Of a DNA stretch of 64,000 nt, positions 24,522 through 34,389 are shown piece after piece. The notes below the pieces were generated by a model. It saw only the letters and a list, made by a program, of their open reading frames with translations, was not told where the DNA came from and ran no database searches. The position numbers were made by a program, and so were the translations under genes. Origin of the DNA: Thalassobacillus devorans. GTDB taxonomy: Bacteria; Bacillota; Bacilli; Bacillales; Halobacillaceae. The DNA lies in contig NZ_FXEH01000005.1 of NCBI RefSeq assembly GCF_900176565.1, positions 1,017,384 to 1,081,383 on the forward strand, in the 5' to 3' direction. Within the stretch, counting starts at the first letter, position 1. Every line of letters begins with the position of its first letter.

Positions 24522-24640
24522 TCATTCTCCTTTCTATGATTCTATCCATCCTAAGCGTATCAGAAAAAAGCATATCTGTTTATTTAGACGCCTCCCTTCT
24601 TATAAACTGAAATAAGTAATACCAATAGGGAGGAATCAAA

Positions 24641-25099
24641 ATGGGAAAGAACGAGCAGTTTAAGCAATACTTTTTATCTCACCGCAATGTGACGAATGAA
24701 TTGATCGGAAAAATCAGTACAGAGCATGTCGATTATCAGCCAACACCTACTTCTATGTCTGCACGCACATTAGCGCATCATATGCTGAAAAGCTTTTATC
24801 AGTTCACTTCTGCCGCCGCTCAACAACAGACGAAAGAGCTATTTGAAAAGATAGAGGAAACTTCCTTGAACGAATTGGCAGAGGTGTATACGAAAGAAAC
24901 GGAAAAATTAATCGAATCCATGTCTGACGAAGATTTTTCTGCCACCATTGACTTGACGGAAATGATTGGCACCAAACTTCCAGCAGAGCAAGTATTGAAC
25001 TTGGCGATGGATCATGAAATCCATCATAAAGGAAACTTATTCGTCTATGTCCGCGAAATGGGCCATACCGACCTTCCTATGTTCGTCAAACAAGGGTAA
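24641..25099 (+). CDS. DinB/YfiT-like four-helix metal-binding protein
   Basis: 152 residues, helical bundle. The metal ligands of the DinB-like family are visible: His in TLAHHMLKSF near residue 47 and two His in MDHEIHHKGNLFVYVREMG near 127-131. The closing part is typical of the family. Members include bacillithiol transferases, but many have no known role. GGGAGG precedes the ATG, and a strong terminator follows, so it is a single-gene unit. Confidence 0.85.
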   Translation: MGKNEQFKQYFLSHRNVTNELIGKISTEHVDYQPTPTSMSARTLAHHMLKSFYQFTSAAAQQQTKELFEKIEETSLNELAEVYTKETEKLIESMSDEDFSATIDLTEMIGTKLPAEQVLNLAMDHEIHHKGNLFVYVREMGHTDLPMFVKQG

Positions 25100-25114
25100 C
25101 ATTTACATAAAAGT

Positions 25115-25155
25115 AAACCCGAGCAATGAATGATACATTGCCCGGGTTTCTTTTT
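25115..25155. terminator. Bidirectional terminator
   Basis: AAACCCGAGCAATG, loop, CATTGCCCGGGTTT then CTTTTT; it separates the convergent DinB and antiporter genes. Confidence 0.88.
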
Positions 25156-25170
25156 GTCTTAGCCTCACGT

Positions 25171-26661
25171 TTATCTCGATTCTTCATAGTCTTTCGGCTT
25201 GATTTCTTCGCCATTTTTTCCGCTGTAACGTAAACCCCAGCCTGTCCATGCCGCAATCAGCATGACAAGCAATAGTCCCCAGCCTTGGAAGACAAATGGA
25301 AACACTTCGGTAGGACTTACAACTGGAAGGAAATCATATTCCTGCGCAGCACCCTGGATAGTTGCCCAGGCAAGCAGCACCCCACCACTCCAAGGGAAGA
25401 TGTAGCCAAGGGACGAGGTCACGGTATCAAGAAAGTTCGCTCTTCTGTATGCATGGATGTTCATTTCTTTACCGATTTTTCTTACAAATGGCGCGGCAGC
25501 AATTTCTGCTGCGGTATTGATAGTGATAAAGACATTTAAGAAGGCGACGATTGCAAACATGGAAAGCTCCGCTCTGCGGACAACATTCTTAATGATATTT
25601 AAGAAAAAGTTTTTGATTACTTCCATGGTACCGGCCACTTCCATCAAGTGAGCGGCTGCCAGAATAAACAGTATCAGGATCGCCATATTAAAGTAACCAC
25701 CAATCCCGCTCATCAGTGCCCCTTCAATGACGGCATCACCCGACTCATCGCGATAGACATGAAGCACTTTGGTCAGGCTTGTCCCTGTCAGAAAAATGAA
25801 CAAAACCGATGCAACAATTCCCCATGTCAGAGAAGTCAGTAAGTGGTGGCCCGATAAGGCAAGATAAAGGACGAGAATAAATGGCAAAAGCATCAATAAC
25901 CCGTTCGGGCCGACCTGACTTTGGAACTCCTGAAGAGCTGCCGCGCTTTCAGCTGAACCTCCACCACCAAAAGTGACAAATAAAAGCAATGCCGGTATTG
26001 CAGCTGCAATCGAGTATTTGAACCTGGATCGAACTACACCAGGTACATCCGCTTCCTGCGTTGTTGCCGAAACAATCGTCGTATCGGATACAGGCGCCAG
26101 GTTATCCCCAAACACGGCACCACTCAAAATCGCTGCTAATAAGATAACCGGATCAGCTCCAAGGATGACCCCTGCCGGATACATTAAAATACCAAAAGTA
26201 GCCACCGTCCCATAACCCGTCCCGACTGCTGTCGCAAACAGAGCGGCAAGCAGGAACGTCAATCCGACGAACATACCGCCTTCTACACCAGTTTGAAACC
26301 CAAACCAGATCAGTCCATCAACTAATCCGCCGGCAGAAAGCAATGTCGCAAACATTCCAGCCCAGAACCAGGCAATGACCGCGATGACCCCGATCGGCTG
26401 CGCCATACCTGAGAACAGACTCTGAGCGTAATCAGACCATTTCGATTTTGTAAAAAACAGTCCGAGCGCAATTCCGATAACCATACCAAGCACCAGCGCT
26501 TCTTCCGTGACGAGCTTCGCCACGCTGAGCGAGATCGCCCAGATGATGAAAAACACCAATGGAATCGTCGCAGCAAAAACACCGCCGCGGAATTCCAGCT
26601 TCTTGATCGATTTTTCACCGACCGCTTCATTAATAGCTTCATCGTGTTGTTTTTTTCCCAT
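25171..26661 (-). CDS. Na+/H+ antiporter, NhaC family
   Basis: 496 residues from ATG 26661, chosen for GGAGG 7 bases upstream; about 11-12 membrane helices. Family landmarks: VLGMVIGIALGL, ALFATAVGTGYGTVATFGIL, SGAVFGDNLAPVSDTTIVSA, and near the end INTAAEIAAAPFVRKIGKEM. The GDNLAPVSDTT string is diagnostic for NhaC-type antiporters, some of which exchange organic acids or amino acids with sodium instead. Na+ extrusion would suit a salt-loving cell. A perfect cre dyad lies over the -35 box, implying catabolite control, which is more expected for a nutrient antiporter than for pure sodium export. Confidence 0.85.
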   Translation of the reverse strand: MGKKQHDEAINEAVGEKSIKKLEFRGGVFAATIPLVFFIIWAISLSVAKLVTEEALVLGMVIGIALGLFFTKSKWSDYAQSLFSGMAQPIGVIAVIAWFWAGMFATLLSAGGLVDGLIWFGFQTGVEGGMFVGLTFLLAALFATAVGTGYGTVATFGILMYPAGVILGADPVILLAAILSGAVFGDNLAPVSDTTIVSATTQEADVPGVVRSRFKYSIAAAIPALLLFVTFGGGGSAESAAALQEFQSQVGPNGLLMLLPFILVLYLALSGHHLLTSLTWGIVASVLFIFLTGTSLTKVLHVYRDESGDAVIEGALMSGIGGYFNMAILILFILAAAHLMEVAGTMEVIKNFFLNIIKNVVRRAELSMFAIVAFLNVFITINTAAEIAAAPFVRKIGKEMNIHAYRRANFLDTVTSSLGYIFPWSGGVLLAWATIQGAAQEYDFLPVVSPTEVFPFVFQGWGLLLVMLIAAWTGWGLRYSGKNGEEIKPKDYEESR

Positions 26662-26694
26662 AAAACACCCTCCAAGAAAAAATTTCACTGCATA

Positions 26695-26722
26695 AGTGTA
26701 TCATATCTACGATTTTTGTAAA
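26695..26722 (-). promoter_or_regulatory. Promoter of nhaC-like gene
   Basis: Minus strand TTTACA, 16-base spacer, TACACT. The -35 hexamer is inside the cre dyad at 26717-26730. Confidence 0.5.
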
Positions 26723-26730
26723 CGTTTACA
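26717..26730 (-). promoter_or_regulatory. Perfect cre (CcpA) site
   Basis: TGTAAACGTTTACA is a perfect palindrome and full match to the cre consensus. It covers the -35 region of the antiporter gene, a repressing position. Confidence 0.75.
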
Positions 26731-26860
26731 ACAGGATGCAGAGCTCGGGGACAGGCTCCCATTTATACTTTCGAACCATACCTGGATTTTCTGGCAAGGG
26801 AAGGACAATTATTATTAAATAAATTTGCGGGAGGGCAGGGATTTCGGTCACAAGAAACTT

Positions 26861-26889
26861 AAATAAACCCGGATTTATGATCCGGGCTT
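26861..26889 (-). terminator. Terminator of cwlJ
   Basis: Minus strand AAGCCCGGAT, loop, ATCCGGGTTT then ATTTAAG. Confidence 0.75.
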
Positions 26890-26946
26890 ACCTTTATGAT
26901 TTGCATGCTGTTTCTTCCAGAGCAAGTTAAGTGTCCTCTGAGGCCC

Positions 26947-27387
26947 CTAACCCATATACACACTATCACACGTATTAGCCTGTGGTTCATAATAACAATG
27001 ATTCTTAAATTGACCCGCAAAAGGCTGGCCGTACCAGGTTGGCGGACACGGAGCATATGGATTGAAATACCAAAGAGCATATTTTCCTGGATGTTGTCTC
27101 CAATAGTCTAAATTCTTTTTTGCTAATCTTTTTTCCACGGACCTCGCCCGGTTATAAAATACATTGCCTTTTTGGACAGCCTCAAAAGAATAATTTCCAC
27201 CCTGCACCTGAAAAATGACATCATTGATGTTTCTTACATCTTTGAAGTCTAAACAATCGGCTACCGCACGATTAACAATGACATTGCCGACGTACAGCAT
27301 TCCCTGCTTTCCTTCCCCTTCGGCTTCCGCTCTCATCATCCTCGCCATTAAGGCAACATCTGAATCTCTGTATTTTACTCTTGGCAT
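26947..27387 (-). CDS. cwlJ: Spore cortex-lytic hydrolase CwlJ
   Basis: 146 residues, a hydrolase_2 domain without signal peptide, the CwlJ arrangement (SleB has a signal and a PG-binding domain). Catalytic region MARMMRAEAEGEGKQGMLYV, followed by VGNVIVNRA, FEAVQKGNVFY and a C-terminal WYFNPYAPCPPTW and HCYYEP. CwlJ breaks cortex peptidoglycan during germination in response to Ca-dipicolinate. GGGGTGAG precedes the ATG, and a near-perfect sigma-E -10 box lies 18 bases upstream, fitting mother-cell expression. The usual partner gene gerQ is not adjacent. Confidence 0.92.
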   Translation of the reverse strand: MPRVKYRDSDVALMARMMRAEAEGEGKQGMLYVGNVIVNRAVADCLDFKDVRNINDVIFQVQGGNYSFEAVQKGNVFYNRARSVEKRLAKKNLDYWRQHPGKYALWYFNPYAPCPPTWYGQPFAGQFKNHCYYEPQANTCDSVYMG

Positions 27388-27404
27388 TTTCTCACCCCAA
27401 AGAT

Positions 27405-27433
27405 ATTGTATGAAAAAAGCCTGGATTCAATGA
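27405..27433 (-). promoter_or_regulatory. Sigma-E-type promoter of cwlJ
   Basis: Minus strand CATACAAT matches the sigma-E -10 consensus fully; 14 bases upstream is TCATTGA, matching the -35 consensus at about four of seven positions. Confidence 0.6.
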
Positions 27434-27447
27434 GAGTAAATTTCAGA

Positions 27448-27682
27448 TGACCTTTTTCTCTATATATAAAGACTGTTAAACCAGGTTTCCTGCTTCCTGG
27501 TGGTCTTTATGGGATTTTAAATGACCGTCCCTGACGTATCGACTGTTCCGTGTGGTCTTTATCTATGCTGTAATGACCTTCCCCATGGATGTTTCGCCCG
27601 CTTATGGTCTTTAACCCATCTATAAAGGCTGTCCACTCAAGGTTTTCACTTCTCAATGGTCTTGAGTGTAAAACCTTTCTGA
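27448..27682. repeat. Array of five 26-bp imperfect palindromes with 52-bp period
   Basis: The element TGGTCTTTAT-N(7)-TATAAAGACC in degenerate form starts at 27448, 27501, 27553, 27605 and 27657, so steps are 53, 52, 52 and 52. Each is about 26 bp, followed by about 26 bp of unrelated, pyrimidine-rich spacer usually opening with GTCC. Units 1 and 5 are most degenerate. The same family appears at 52391-52503. There is no coding frame (52 is not a multiple of 3) and no cas gene. Confidence 0.7.
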
Positions 27683-27705
27683 TCTCACACTCGATGTTAT
27701 GCCAT

Positions 27706-29109
<1,404 letters not shown>

Positions 29110-29114
29110 TCACT

Positions 29115-29504
29115 ATGAATAGGAAACAACTATGCCAACAGTTTGGAAGAATATTGGGAGGAGAATCGAAGTTCGAGCATGGGGTTTGTTCAGTGGAACT
29201 TGAACGTGACTTAAAGGTAACAATTCAAGGCCGTCCCAGCAAAGCAGAATTACATGCCGAGATGATGTTCGAGTCATTGGATCAGAATGGTTGGGCGTTG
29301 AATATGGGAGAGACGGTGATTTTAGAAGAGGAGGTCTATCCATTTATTTCGATACTGCAGAAAAATGGCATCCTGGTCAGCGCATTGCATAACCATTGGC
29401 TGTTTGCGGAGCCAACAATATTATATCTTCATTTTCAATCAGTAGAACCACCTTTGTCGTTCGCCCATAAGATCGCAGAGGCATTGCGGGTGTTTCAAAA
29501 ATAA
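29115..29504 (+). CDS. DUF1259 (LppY/LpqO-like) protein
   Basis: 129 residues from ATG 29115 (AAGGAG 9 bases upstream); the longer frame crosses the P450 start region and lacks support. The family signature is clear: VCSVELERDLKVTIQGRP, MGETVILEEEVYPFI and ALHNHWLFAEPTILYLHF. It has no signal peptide here, unlike actinobacterial lipoprotein members. Function unknown. It is divergent from the P450 gene, sharing a short intergenic region of about 150 bases. Confidence 0.8.
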   Translation: MNRKQLCQQFGRILGGESKFEHGVCSVELERDLKVTIQGRPSKAELHAEMMFESLDQNGWALNMGETVILEEEVYPFISILQKNGILVSALHNHWLFAEPTILYLHFQSVEPPLSFAHKIAEALRVFQK

Positions 29505-29532
29505 ACGGGCCATCCTTTCTTAGATGGCCCGT
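29500..29532. terminator. Terminator between DUF1259 and YfcC genes
   Basis: ACGGGCCATC, 8-base loop, GATGGCCCGT; the minus strand continues TTTATTTTT. Confidence 0.75.
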
Positions 29533-29543
29533 CATGTGAAGTT

Positions 29544-30974
29544 TTATACTGGCCCCCAGCCAATCATGACAGCAATCACCAGCATGGCGATAGCAATAAC
29601 CGTCCAGATTAACAGCAACGGCAGCATCCATTTTGCCCACTTGATCCAAGAGACTCCTGCAACGGCTAAACTGGCCATCAGTGGACCAGAGGTAGGAAAA
29701 ATACTATTGGTAAATCCGTCACCAAATTGATAGGCCTGGACAGCAACCTGTCGTGTGACCCCAATCATATCTGCCAGTGGTGAGAGTATTGGCATGGCAA
29801 TCATAGCCTGGCCGGATCCCGATGGCACCAGAAAGTTCATGGCACCATTAGCTACAAACATACCTAATGCTGCGAATACAGGCGACAGTCCTTCTAATGG
29901 TATTGATAATGCATGAACAAATGTATCAAGAATTGCCGCATTTTCCATAACAATTAATATGGCTCTTGCCACTCCAATAATCAAGGCCCCATATACAAGC
30001 TTCTGGCAGCCATCTAAAAAAGTAATCGCAAGTTTGTTGTAATTCATCCCGGCAATCACGCCGGAAACGAGCCCGATTATGATGAAAAAGGCAGCCATGT
30101 GGTCGATTGTCCACTCATATTGAATGGTTGCAAAAATGAAAAACAGCAAAGAAATTCCTACAAAAGAAAGAATGACTTTATGACGGCCGGTAAAAGGTGC
30201 GGTCAGTTCCCCCTTACTTCCCTGTTCCGCGTTCAATACTCCAATCAGACTTTTACCTGGATCCTCTAATACTTTTTTAGCGTAGAACCAAGTGTACATG
30301 ATGGTCGCTCCTACGATGACAACAAAAGCTATCACCCGCAGCAGCATTCCTGAAAACAGGGGTATATCCGCAATCGATTGGGCAATCCCGACTGTATAAG
30401 GGTTCAGGAAACCGACGTTGAAGCCAGCAAATGTAGCACCGAATGTGATGGCTACAGCAACAATCGCATCTAATTTCAGTGCTCTTGCGATAATTACTCC
30501 GATGGCTACAAAAGGAATGACGGAGTTAGCTACAGCTCCGACTGCTCCCCCAAGGGCAAACAATACAGATACTACAGCAATCAACAAAAACTCTTTTCCT
30601 TGGGTCTTATTGACCGCCCGTAAAATACCTCCCTTGATGGCTCCAGAACGCTCCACTACTTCAAAAGCTCCACCGGCAAATAACACTAGAAAAATCAATC
30701 CGGCGGACTCTATCATTCCAGTCTGCAACGCTAAGAATATATCCATGAATCCCGTAGGGTTTCCTTCGACTGTTGTATATGTACCAGGGACTACACGTTC
30801 TACTTCATCCACAACTTCTCTTTCAAAGGAGCCAGACGGCACAAGATAAGTGGAAATAACTGCTAATAATAGCACCAAAAACAGAATAACGTATGTATCT
30901 GGCATCTCCCATGTTCTCTTAGTTTTACTTTTTTCATGATGTTTTTCCATATTCTCTTCAGGTTGCGCACTCAT
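29544..30974 (-). CDS. YfcC-family permease (putative basic amino acid / peptide carrier)
   Basis: 476 residues, about 12 membrane helices after a polar N-terminus. Family signatures: VPSGSFEREV, LVLFAGGAFEVVERSGAI, FALGGAVGAVANSVIPFVAI and NFLVPSGSGQAMIAMPILSPLAD. The C4-dicarboxylate-anaerobic-carrier-like YfcC family has been linked to arginine-type antiport and to peptide-derived substrates, without firm assignment. The gene is divergent from an M20 amidohydrolase gene (31156), a common pairing for uptake and cleavage of acylated or dipeptide substrates. Start ATG at 30974; the nearby GGAGGTATG leaves only a moderate ribosome site. Confidence 0.82.
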   Translation of the reverse strand: MSAQPEENMEKHHEKSKTKRTWEMPDTYVILFLVLLLAVISTYLVPSGSFEREVVDEVERVVPGTYTTVEGNPTGFMDIFLALQTGMIESAGLIFLVLFAGGAFEVVERSGAIKGGILRAVNKTQGKEFLLIAVVSVLFALGGAVGAVANSVIPFVAIGVIIARALKLDAIVAVAITFGATFAGFNVGFLNPYTVGIAQSIADIPLFSGMLLRVIAFVVIVGATIMYTWFYAKKVLEDPGKSLIGVLNAEQGSKGELTAPFTGRHKVILSFVGISLLFFIFATIQYEWTIDHMAAFFIIIGLVSGVIAGMNYNKLAITFLDGCQKLVYGALIIGVARAILIVMENAAILDTFVHALSIPLEGLSPVFAALGMFVANGAMNFLVPSGSGQAMIAMPILSPLADMIGVTRQVAVQAYQFGDGFTNSIFPTSGPLMASLAVAGVSWIKWAKWMLPLLLIWTVIAIAMLVIAVMIGWGPV

Positions 30975-31155
30975 TTATATTCATACCTCCAATATTATTT
31001 TTATGCAATCACGCCGTTCTACCACCCTCGCTAAATCCTTATTTTTCAACATTTATCGAGTTGATAACTTGAACGATGTTGTATATTATATAAGTTATAG
31101 TGAATAATTGCAAAGTGGTTTTTTATATTATGGTAGATTATTAGGAGGCTTTTTC

Positions 31156-32361
31156 ATGATTCAATCAATGTTTCAATTACTAGATGAGCAACATTCAGAA
31201 ATAGTGGAAATTCGTAGAGATTTACATATGCATCCAGAACTTTCACACCAGGAACAACGTACCCCCGAACTAATTGCAGAATACTTAGAAGGTTTAGGTT
31301 TGGAAGTAAAAAGAGGAGTCGGCGGGAATGGTGTGGTCGGTTATTTACACGGTAATCATCCAGGAAAAACCATTGCGCTAAGAGCAGATTTTGATGCTCT
31401 CCCCATGCAGGACGAAAAAGATGTAGCTTATAAATCAAAAGTGGATGGTGTCAGCCATGCTTGCGGCCATGATGTTCACACTGCAGCGCTGTTAGGAGTG
31501 GCAAAAGTATTAAGCGGATTAAAAGATAAACTTGCCGGAACGGTCGTCTTCATTCATCAATTTGCCGAAGAAGTCAGCCCGGGTGGTGCAGAAGCGATGA
31601 TTGCTGATGGCTGCCTTGAAGAGGTTGATGCGATCTATGGGGCACACGTCTGGTCCGATAACCATACTGGTGAAATTCTATTCAACGAAGGTTTTACAAT
31701 GGCGGCAGCTGACACGTTTGAAATCGATATTCAGGGAAAAGGCGGGCATGGAGCTCTCCCTCATTTAACGATAGACCCTGTTGTTGCAGCCAGCCAGCTT
31801 GTCATGAGTTTGCAGCAAATCGCAAGCAGAAACGTAGATCCATTAAAAGCAGCTGTCATCACTGTCGGATCTTTTCATAGCGGAGAAGCACTAAATGTCA
31901 TTCCTGATTCTGCTTCGGTAAAAGGTACGGTACGGACATATGATGAAAAAGTTCGGAAAATGATTAAAGACAAAATACAAAAAACTGCAGATGCGTTGGA
32001 AGTTCAGACTGGTGCTGAAATAAGTGTTGACTACCATTTCGGCCATGCTTCTTTATATAATCACCCAGCGGAAACAGCTTCATTAAGGGTATTAGCAGAA
32101 GAAAACTTACCGGGATTCGATGTTAAACAAATGCCACCGTTTATGGGGGCAGAGGATTTTGCCTATTACTTAAAAGAAGTCCCTGGCACATTTTTCTTTG
32201 TTGGTGGGAAAAATGAAGAAATGAATGCCATCTACCCTCATCATCACCCTAAATTTGATGTGGATGAAAGCTCCATGGCTACGATCGGCAAAGTATTCAT
32301 GCTTGCTTTGATGAATCATGGATTCTTTACTGAAAAGGAGCAAAAAATAGTAGAAGTTTAA
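31156..32361 (+). CDS. M20 family amidohydrolase / aminoacylase
   Basis: 401 residues from ATG 31156 with AGGAGG 7 bases before it. The M20D layout is clear: MHPELSHQEQRTPELIAEYL, metal ligands in SHACGHDVHTAALLG and FAEEVSPGGAEAM, lid-domain ALPHLTIDPVVAASQLV, and C-terminal FMGAEDFAYYL. Such enzymes cleave N-acyl amino acids, hippurate or similar amides using two metals. It is cytosolic, and divergent from the YfcC permease, which probably supplies its substrate (inference). An ATAACTT...AAGTTAT inverted repeat at about 31061-31096 in the shared control region could be an operator. Confidence 0.87.
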   Translation: MIQSMFQLLDEQHSEIVEIRRDLHMHPELSHQEQRTPELIAEYLEGLGLEVKRGVGGNGVVGYLHGNHPGKTIALRADFDALPMQDEKDVAYKSKVDGVSHACGHDVHTAALLGVAKVLSGLKDKLAGTVVFIHQFAEEVSPGGAEAMIADGCLEEVDAIYGAHVWSDNHTGEILFNEGFTMAAADTFEIDIQGKGGHGALPHLTIDPVVAASQLVMSLQQIASRNVDPLKAAVITVGSFHSGEALNVIPDSASVKGTVRTYDEKVRKMIKDKIQKTADALEVQTGAEISVDYHFGHASLYNHPAETASLRVLAEENLPGFDVKQMPPFMGAEDFAYYLKEVPGTFFFVGGKNEEMNAIYPHHHPKFDVDESSMATIGKVFMLALMNHGFFTEKEQKIVEV

Positions 32362-32365
32362 TAGG

Positions 32366-32397
32366 AAAGGCTGGCCTCATCATGGCCAGCCTTTTTT
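32366..32397 (+). terminator. Terminator of M20 gene
   Basis: AAAGGCTGGCC, 7-base loop, GGCCAGCCTTTTTT: 11-bp perfect stem. Confidence 0.92.
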
Positions 32398-32401
32398 CAG
32401 A

Positions 32402-34276
32402 TTAAAAACCCAGTTCCTGCTTCCCTCCGACAACCGGAAGTGTAACGGTACTTTGTCCAAGTGATACCTCAAACTCTACTGATTCATCATATGCGTTTAT
32501 ATACCTGCGGTCACTGCTTGCAATAACTACACCGATCCGGTGACCTGGTTTGAACACATAGTCTTCCGGATGCAAGTCAAACCGGAAATGGTAGTTTTTG
32601 TCCGGTTTTAGCCATTCTTCATAGGATAGGGACTTCCAGTTTTTCGCATCCATCCACCCGCGCGTCACAATTTCATATGGAGCTTCATGGGTAACGATTT
32701 CTGTTTGTTTATAGCAGGCGTCGTCGCCTTCTATACTCTCACCCCAGCAATCTTCAACGTCCAGGGTGCGGATCCCTTCGCCGCGATTCGTGTGGTTGAT
32801 CCGTTCATCGCTGCCATAGTCAACAATCAAGGCAGTCAGCCCGGCATCTTCCATATCGACATTCGAACGAATTTCTACCGTTGGTGTGCCACTGAATCTT
32901 ACTTCCTCTTCCAATTCAGGCGATAAAAACATCAGACGGTTCTCGCTTTCTGTGAATTCATTCGCTACCATATCACTTTCCGACTGACTCGGGTCGTTGA
33001 TAAAGAACTGATCGAAGTTTCCCCGTACAGGCCCCGTGGTCAAGGTGCCAGGGGCTTCATCGTCAGCAGGAGCGAGCCTGATTTTTGTTTCCCTGGCCTC
33101 ATCTGCCGGCCACGTTTCATATGTCTCCCATTCTTCTTTTCCGCGTTCGATATCGGCCATCGGTTCATCCATAATGCCGTTGTCAATATCAAGGAGCCAA
33201 TGATCGAACCAGCGATGCAGTGTATTCACCCATTCGTCTCTTCTGAAATCGAACGGATCGACATGTCCGGTTTGGGTGAGCCATATTTTTCTTGGCACAT
33301 CGTTTGCTGACAGCTCTTCCCACCATTGCATGAAATGCTTTGGTTTCACGTTAAAGTCATTCAATCCATGGATCAAAAATACACTAGCTTCTACATTGTC
33401 AGCGTCCGGGACATAGTTGCGCTCATCCCAGAATTGATTGTAATCCCCTGTTTCATCGTCAGCTTCCAGGACCATTTCTTCACGGACACCTGCACATGCT
33501 TCTCTTCGTTCCGAATTGACTACAGTATTAGCAAGACCAGAAGGACCATTCCTCCAATAAATCAGGCCGCCATAACGATAGTAGTCATACCAGCTTGAAA
33601 TGGCACCGATGGGTACAATCGTTTCAAGCCCTTCCACTCCAGTGGAAGCTACTCCATTGGCAAGCGTGCCGTCATAGGATTTTCCAATCATGCCGACTTT
33701 CCCTGTAGTCCAGTCAGCAGTGACCTCTTCCCCGCCTTCTGTATAAGCGGGCGCATTGCCATTCAGCCATTCCACCACAGCCTTGATACTCTCCGTCTCC
33801 TCTGGACCTCCTGTGTTCGGGCAGCCATCAGAATTATTTGTGCCTACCATATCAGAAAGCACGACTGCATACCCTCTTGGAACAAAATAGTTGTCATAGA
33901 ATAACGGAAACTGGTCATTTACCCCGTCACCGTCCGTATCTTTAATTTCTGATTCATTACCGCGGCCAAGCCTTTCATAATAAGGGCTCGCATCCATGAT
34001 TACCGGCACCTCTAATCCATCCTCTGTTTCACCTGGACGGATGATGTCAATAGCTATCCGATCCGGCTCTCCATTTCTATCTGTATCTAAATCGGATTCC
34101 ACATAGACTGTTTCACGAATGGCATCTTCATAAGAGAAAACAGGCTCTGTCACACCATCCTGCAGTTGATGGGCAGACCCCTGTTCTTCCGCGCTTACCG
34201 GGACTGTTACTGCAAACAACGCAATGATGAATAGATTAATAGACAGCAGCCACCCCTTACCACTAGCTTTTATCAT
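32402..34276 (-). CDS. Secreted Xaa-Pro dipeptidyl-peptidase-like hydrolase (S15/CocE)
   Basis: 624 residues. Signal peptide 1-29 (SINLFIIALFAVTVPVSAEE). An alpha/beta-hydrolase domain follows with nucleophile Ser200 in MIGKSYDGT, Asp in HGLNDFNVKP and His in TQTGHVDP, then an X-Pro C-terminal beta-sandwich from about 440. Two Asp-rich loops, SDLDTDRNGEPDR near 61 and KDTDGDGVND near 112, look like calcium sites. The protein is very acidic, as expected for secretion into brine. It would release X-Pro dipeptides outside the cell. The ATG overlaps the stop of a 38-codon upstream frame (ATGA), and an attenuator-like hairpin lies just upstream. Confidence 0.88.
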   Translation of the reverse strand: MIKASGKGWLLSINLFIIALFAVTVPVSAEEQGSAHQLQDGVTEPVFSYEDAIRETVYVESDLDTDRNGEPDRIAIDIIRPGETEDGLEVPVIMDASPYYERLGRGNESEIKDTDGDGVNDQFPLFYDNYFVPRGYAVVLSDMVGTNNSDGCPNTGGPEETESIKAVVEWLNGNAPAYTEGGEEVTADWTTGKVGMIGKSYDGTLANGVASTGVEGLETIVPIGAISSWYDYYRYGGLIYWRNGPSGLANTVVNSERREACAGVREEMVLEADDETGDYNQFWDERNYVPDADNVEASVFLIHGLNDFNVKPKHFMQWWEELSANDVPRKIWLTQTGHVDPFDFRRDEWVNTLHRWFDHWLLDIDNGIMDEPMADIERGKEEWETYETWPADEARETKIRLAPADDEAPGTLTTGPVRGNFDQFFINDPSQSESDMVANEFTESENRLMFLSPELEEEVRFSGTPTVEIRSNVDMEDAGLTALIVDYGSDERINHTNRGEGIRTLDVEDCWGESIEGDDACYKQTEIVTHEAPYEIVTRGWMDAKNWKSLSYEEWLKPDKNYHFRFDLHPEDYVFKPGHRIGVVIASSDRRYINAYDESVEFEVSLGQSTVTLPVVGGKQELGF

Positions 34277-34389
34277 GTAATTCCTCCCTTAAAAAATAGA
34301 GAGGGTGCCCTGTATATATACACCCTCTCGAAAGTTGTTATCCGCCTTTTAGCTCTAGCAAAAAGCGTACCGGAAGGCTCAATCTTCAC
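34273..34389 (-). CDS. Possible 38-residue leader peptide of the Xaa-Pro peptidase
   Basis: GTG at 34389 with AGGGAGG 9 bases upstream opens a 38-codon frame that ends TGA inside the peptidase ATG (ATGA at 34273-34276). The product is basic and begins VKIEPSGTLFARAKRR. It runs through the hairpin at 34291-34329, so its translation would remove that hairpin. I recognise no homologue; a real leader ORF and a chance frame within a structured leader both remain possible. Confidence 0.4.
   Translation of the reverse strand: MKIEPSGTLFARAKRRITTFERVYIYRAPSLFFKGGIT
34291..34329 (-). terminator. Attenuator-like terminator upstream of the peptidase
   Basis: Minus strand GAGAGGGTG, 13-base loop, CACCCTCTC, then TATTTTTT, placed before the peptidase ribosome site (AAGGGAGG) and after a 5' leader. 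Position suggests control of read-through. Confidence 0.7.

Noticed and set aside
27448-27682. CRISPR array
   Set aside because: Repeat/spacer geometry is similar, but repeats are degenerate palindromes rather than near-identical, only five units exist, and no cas gene is in the window.
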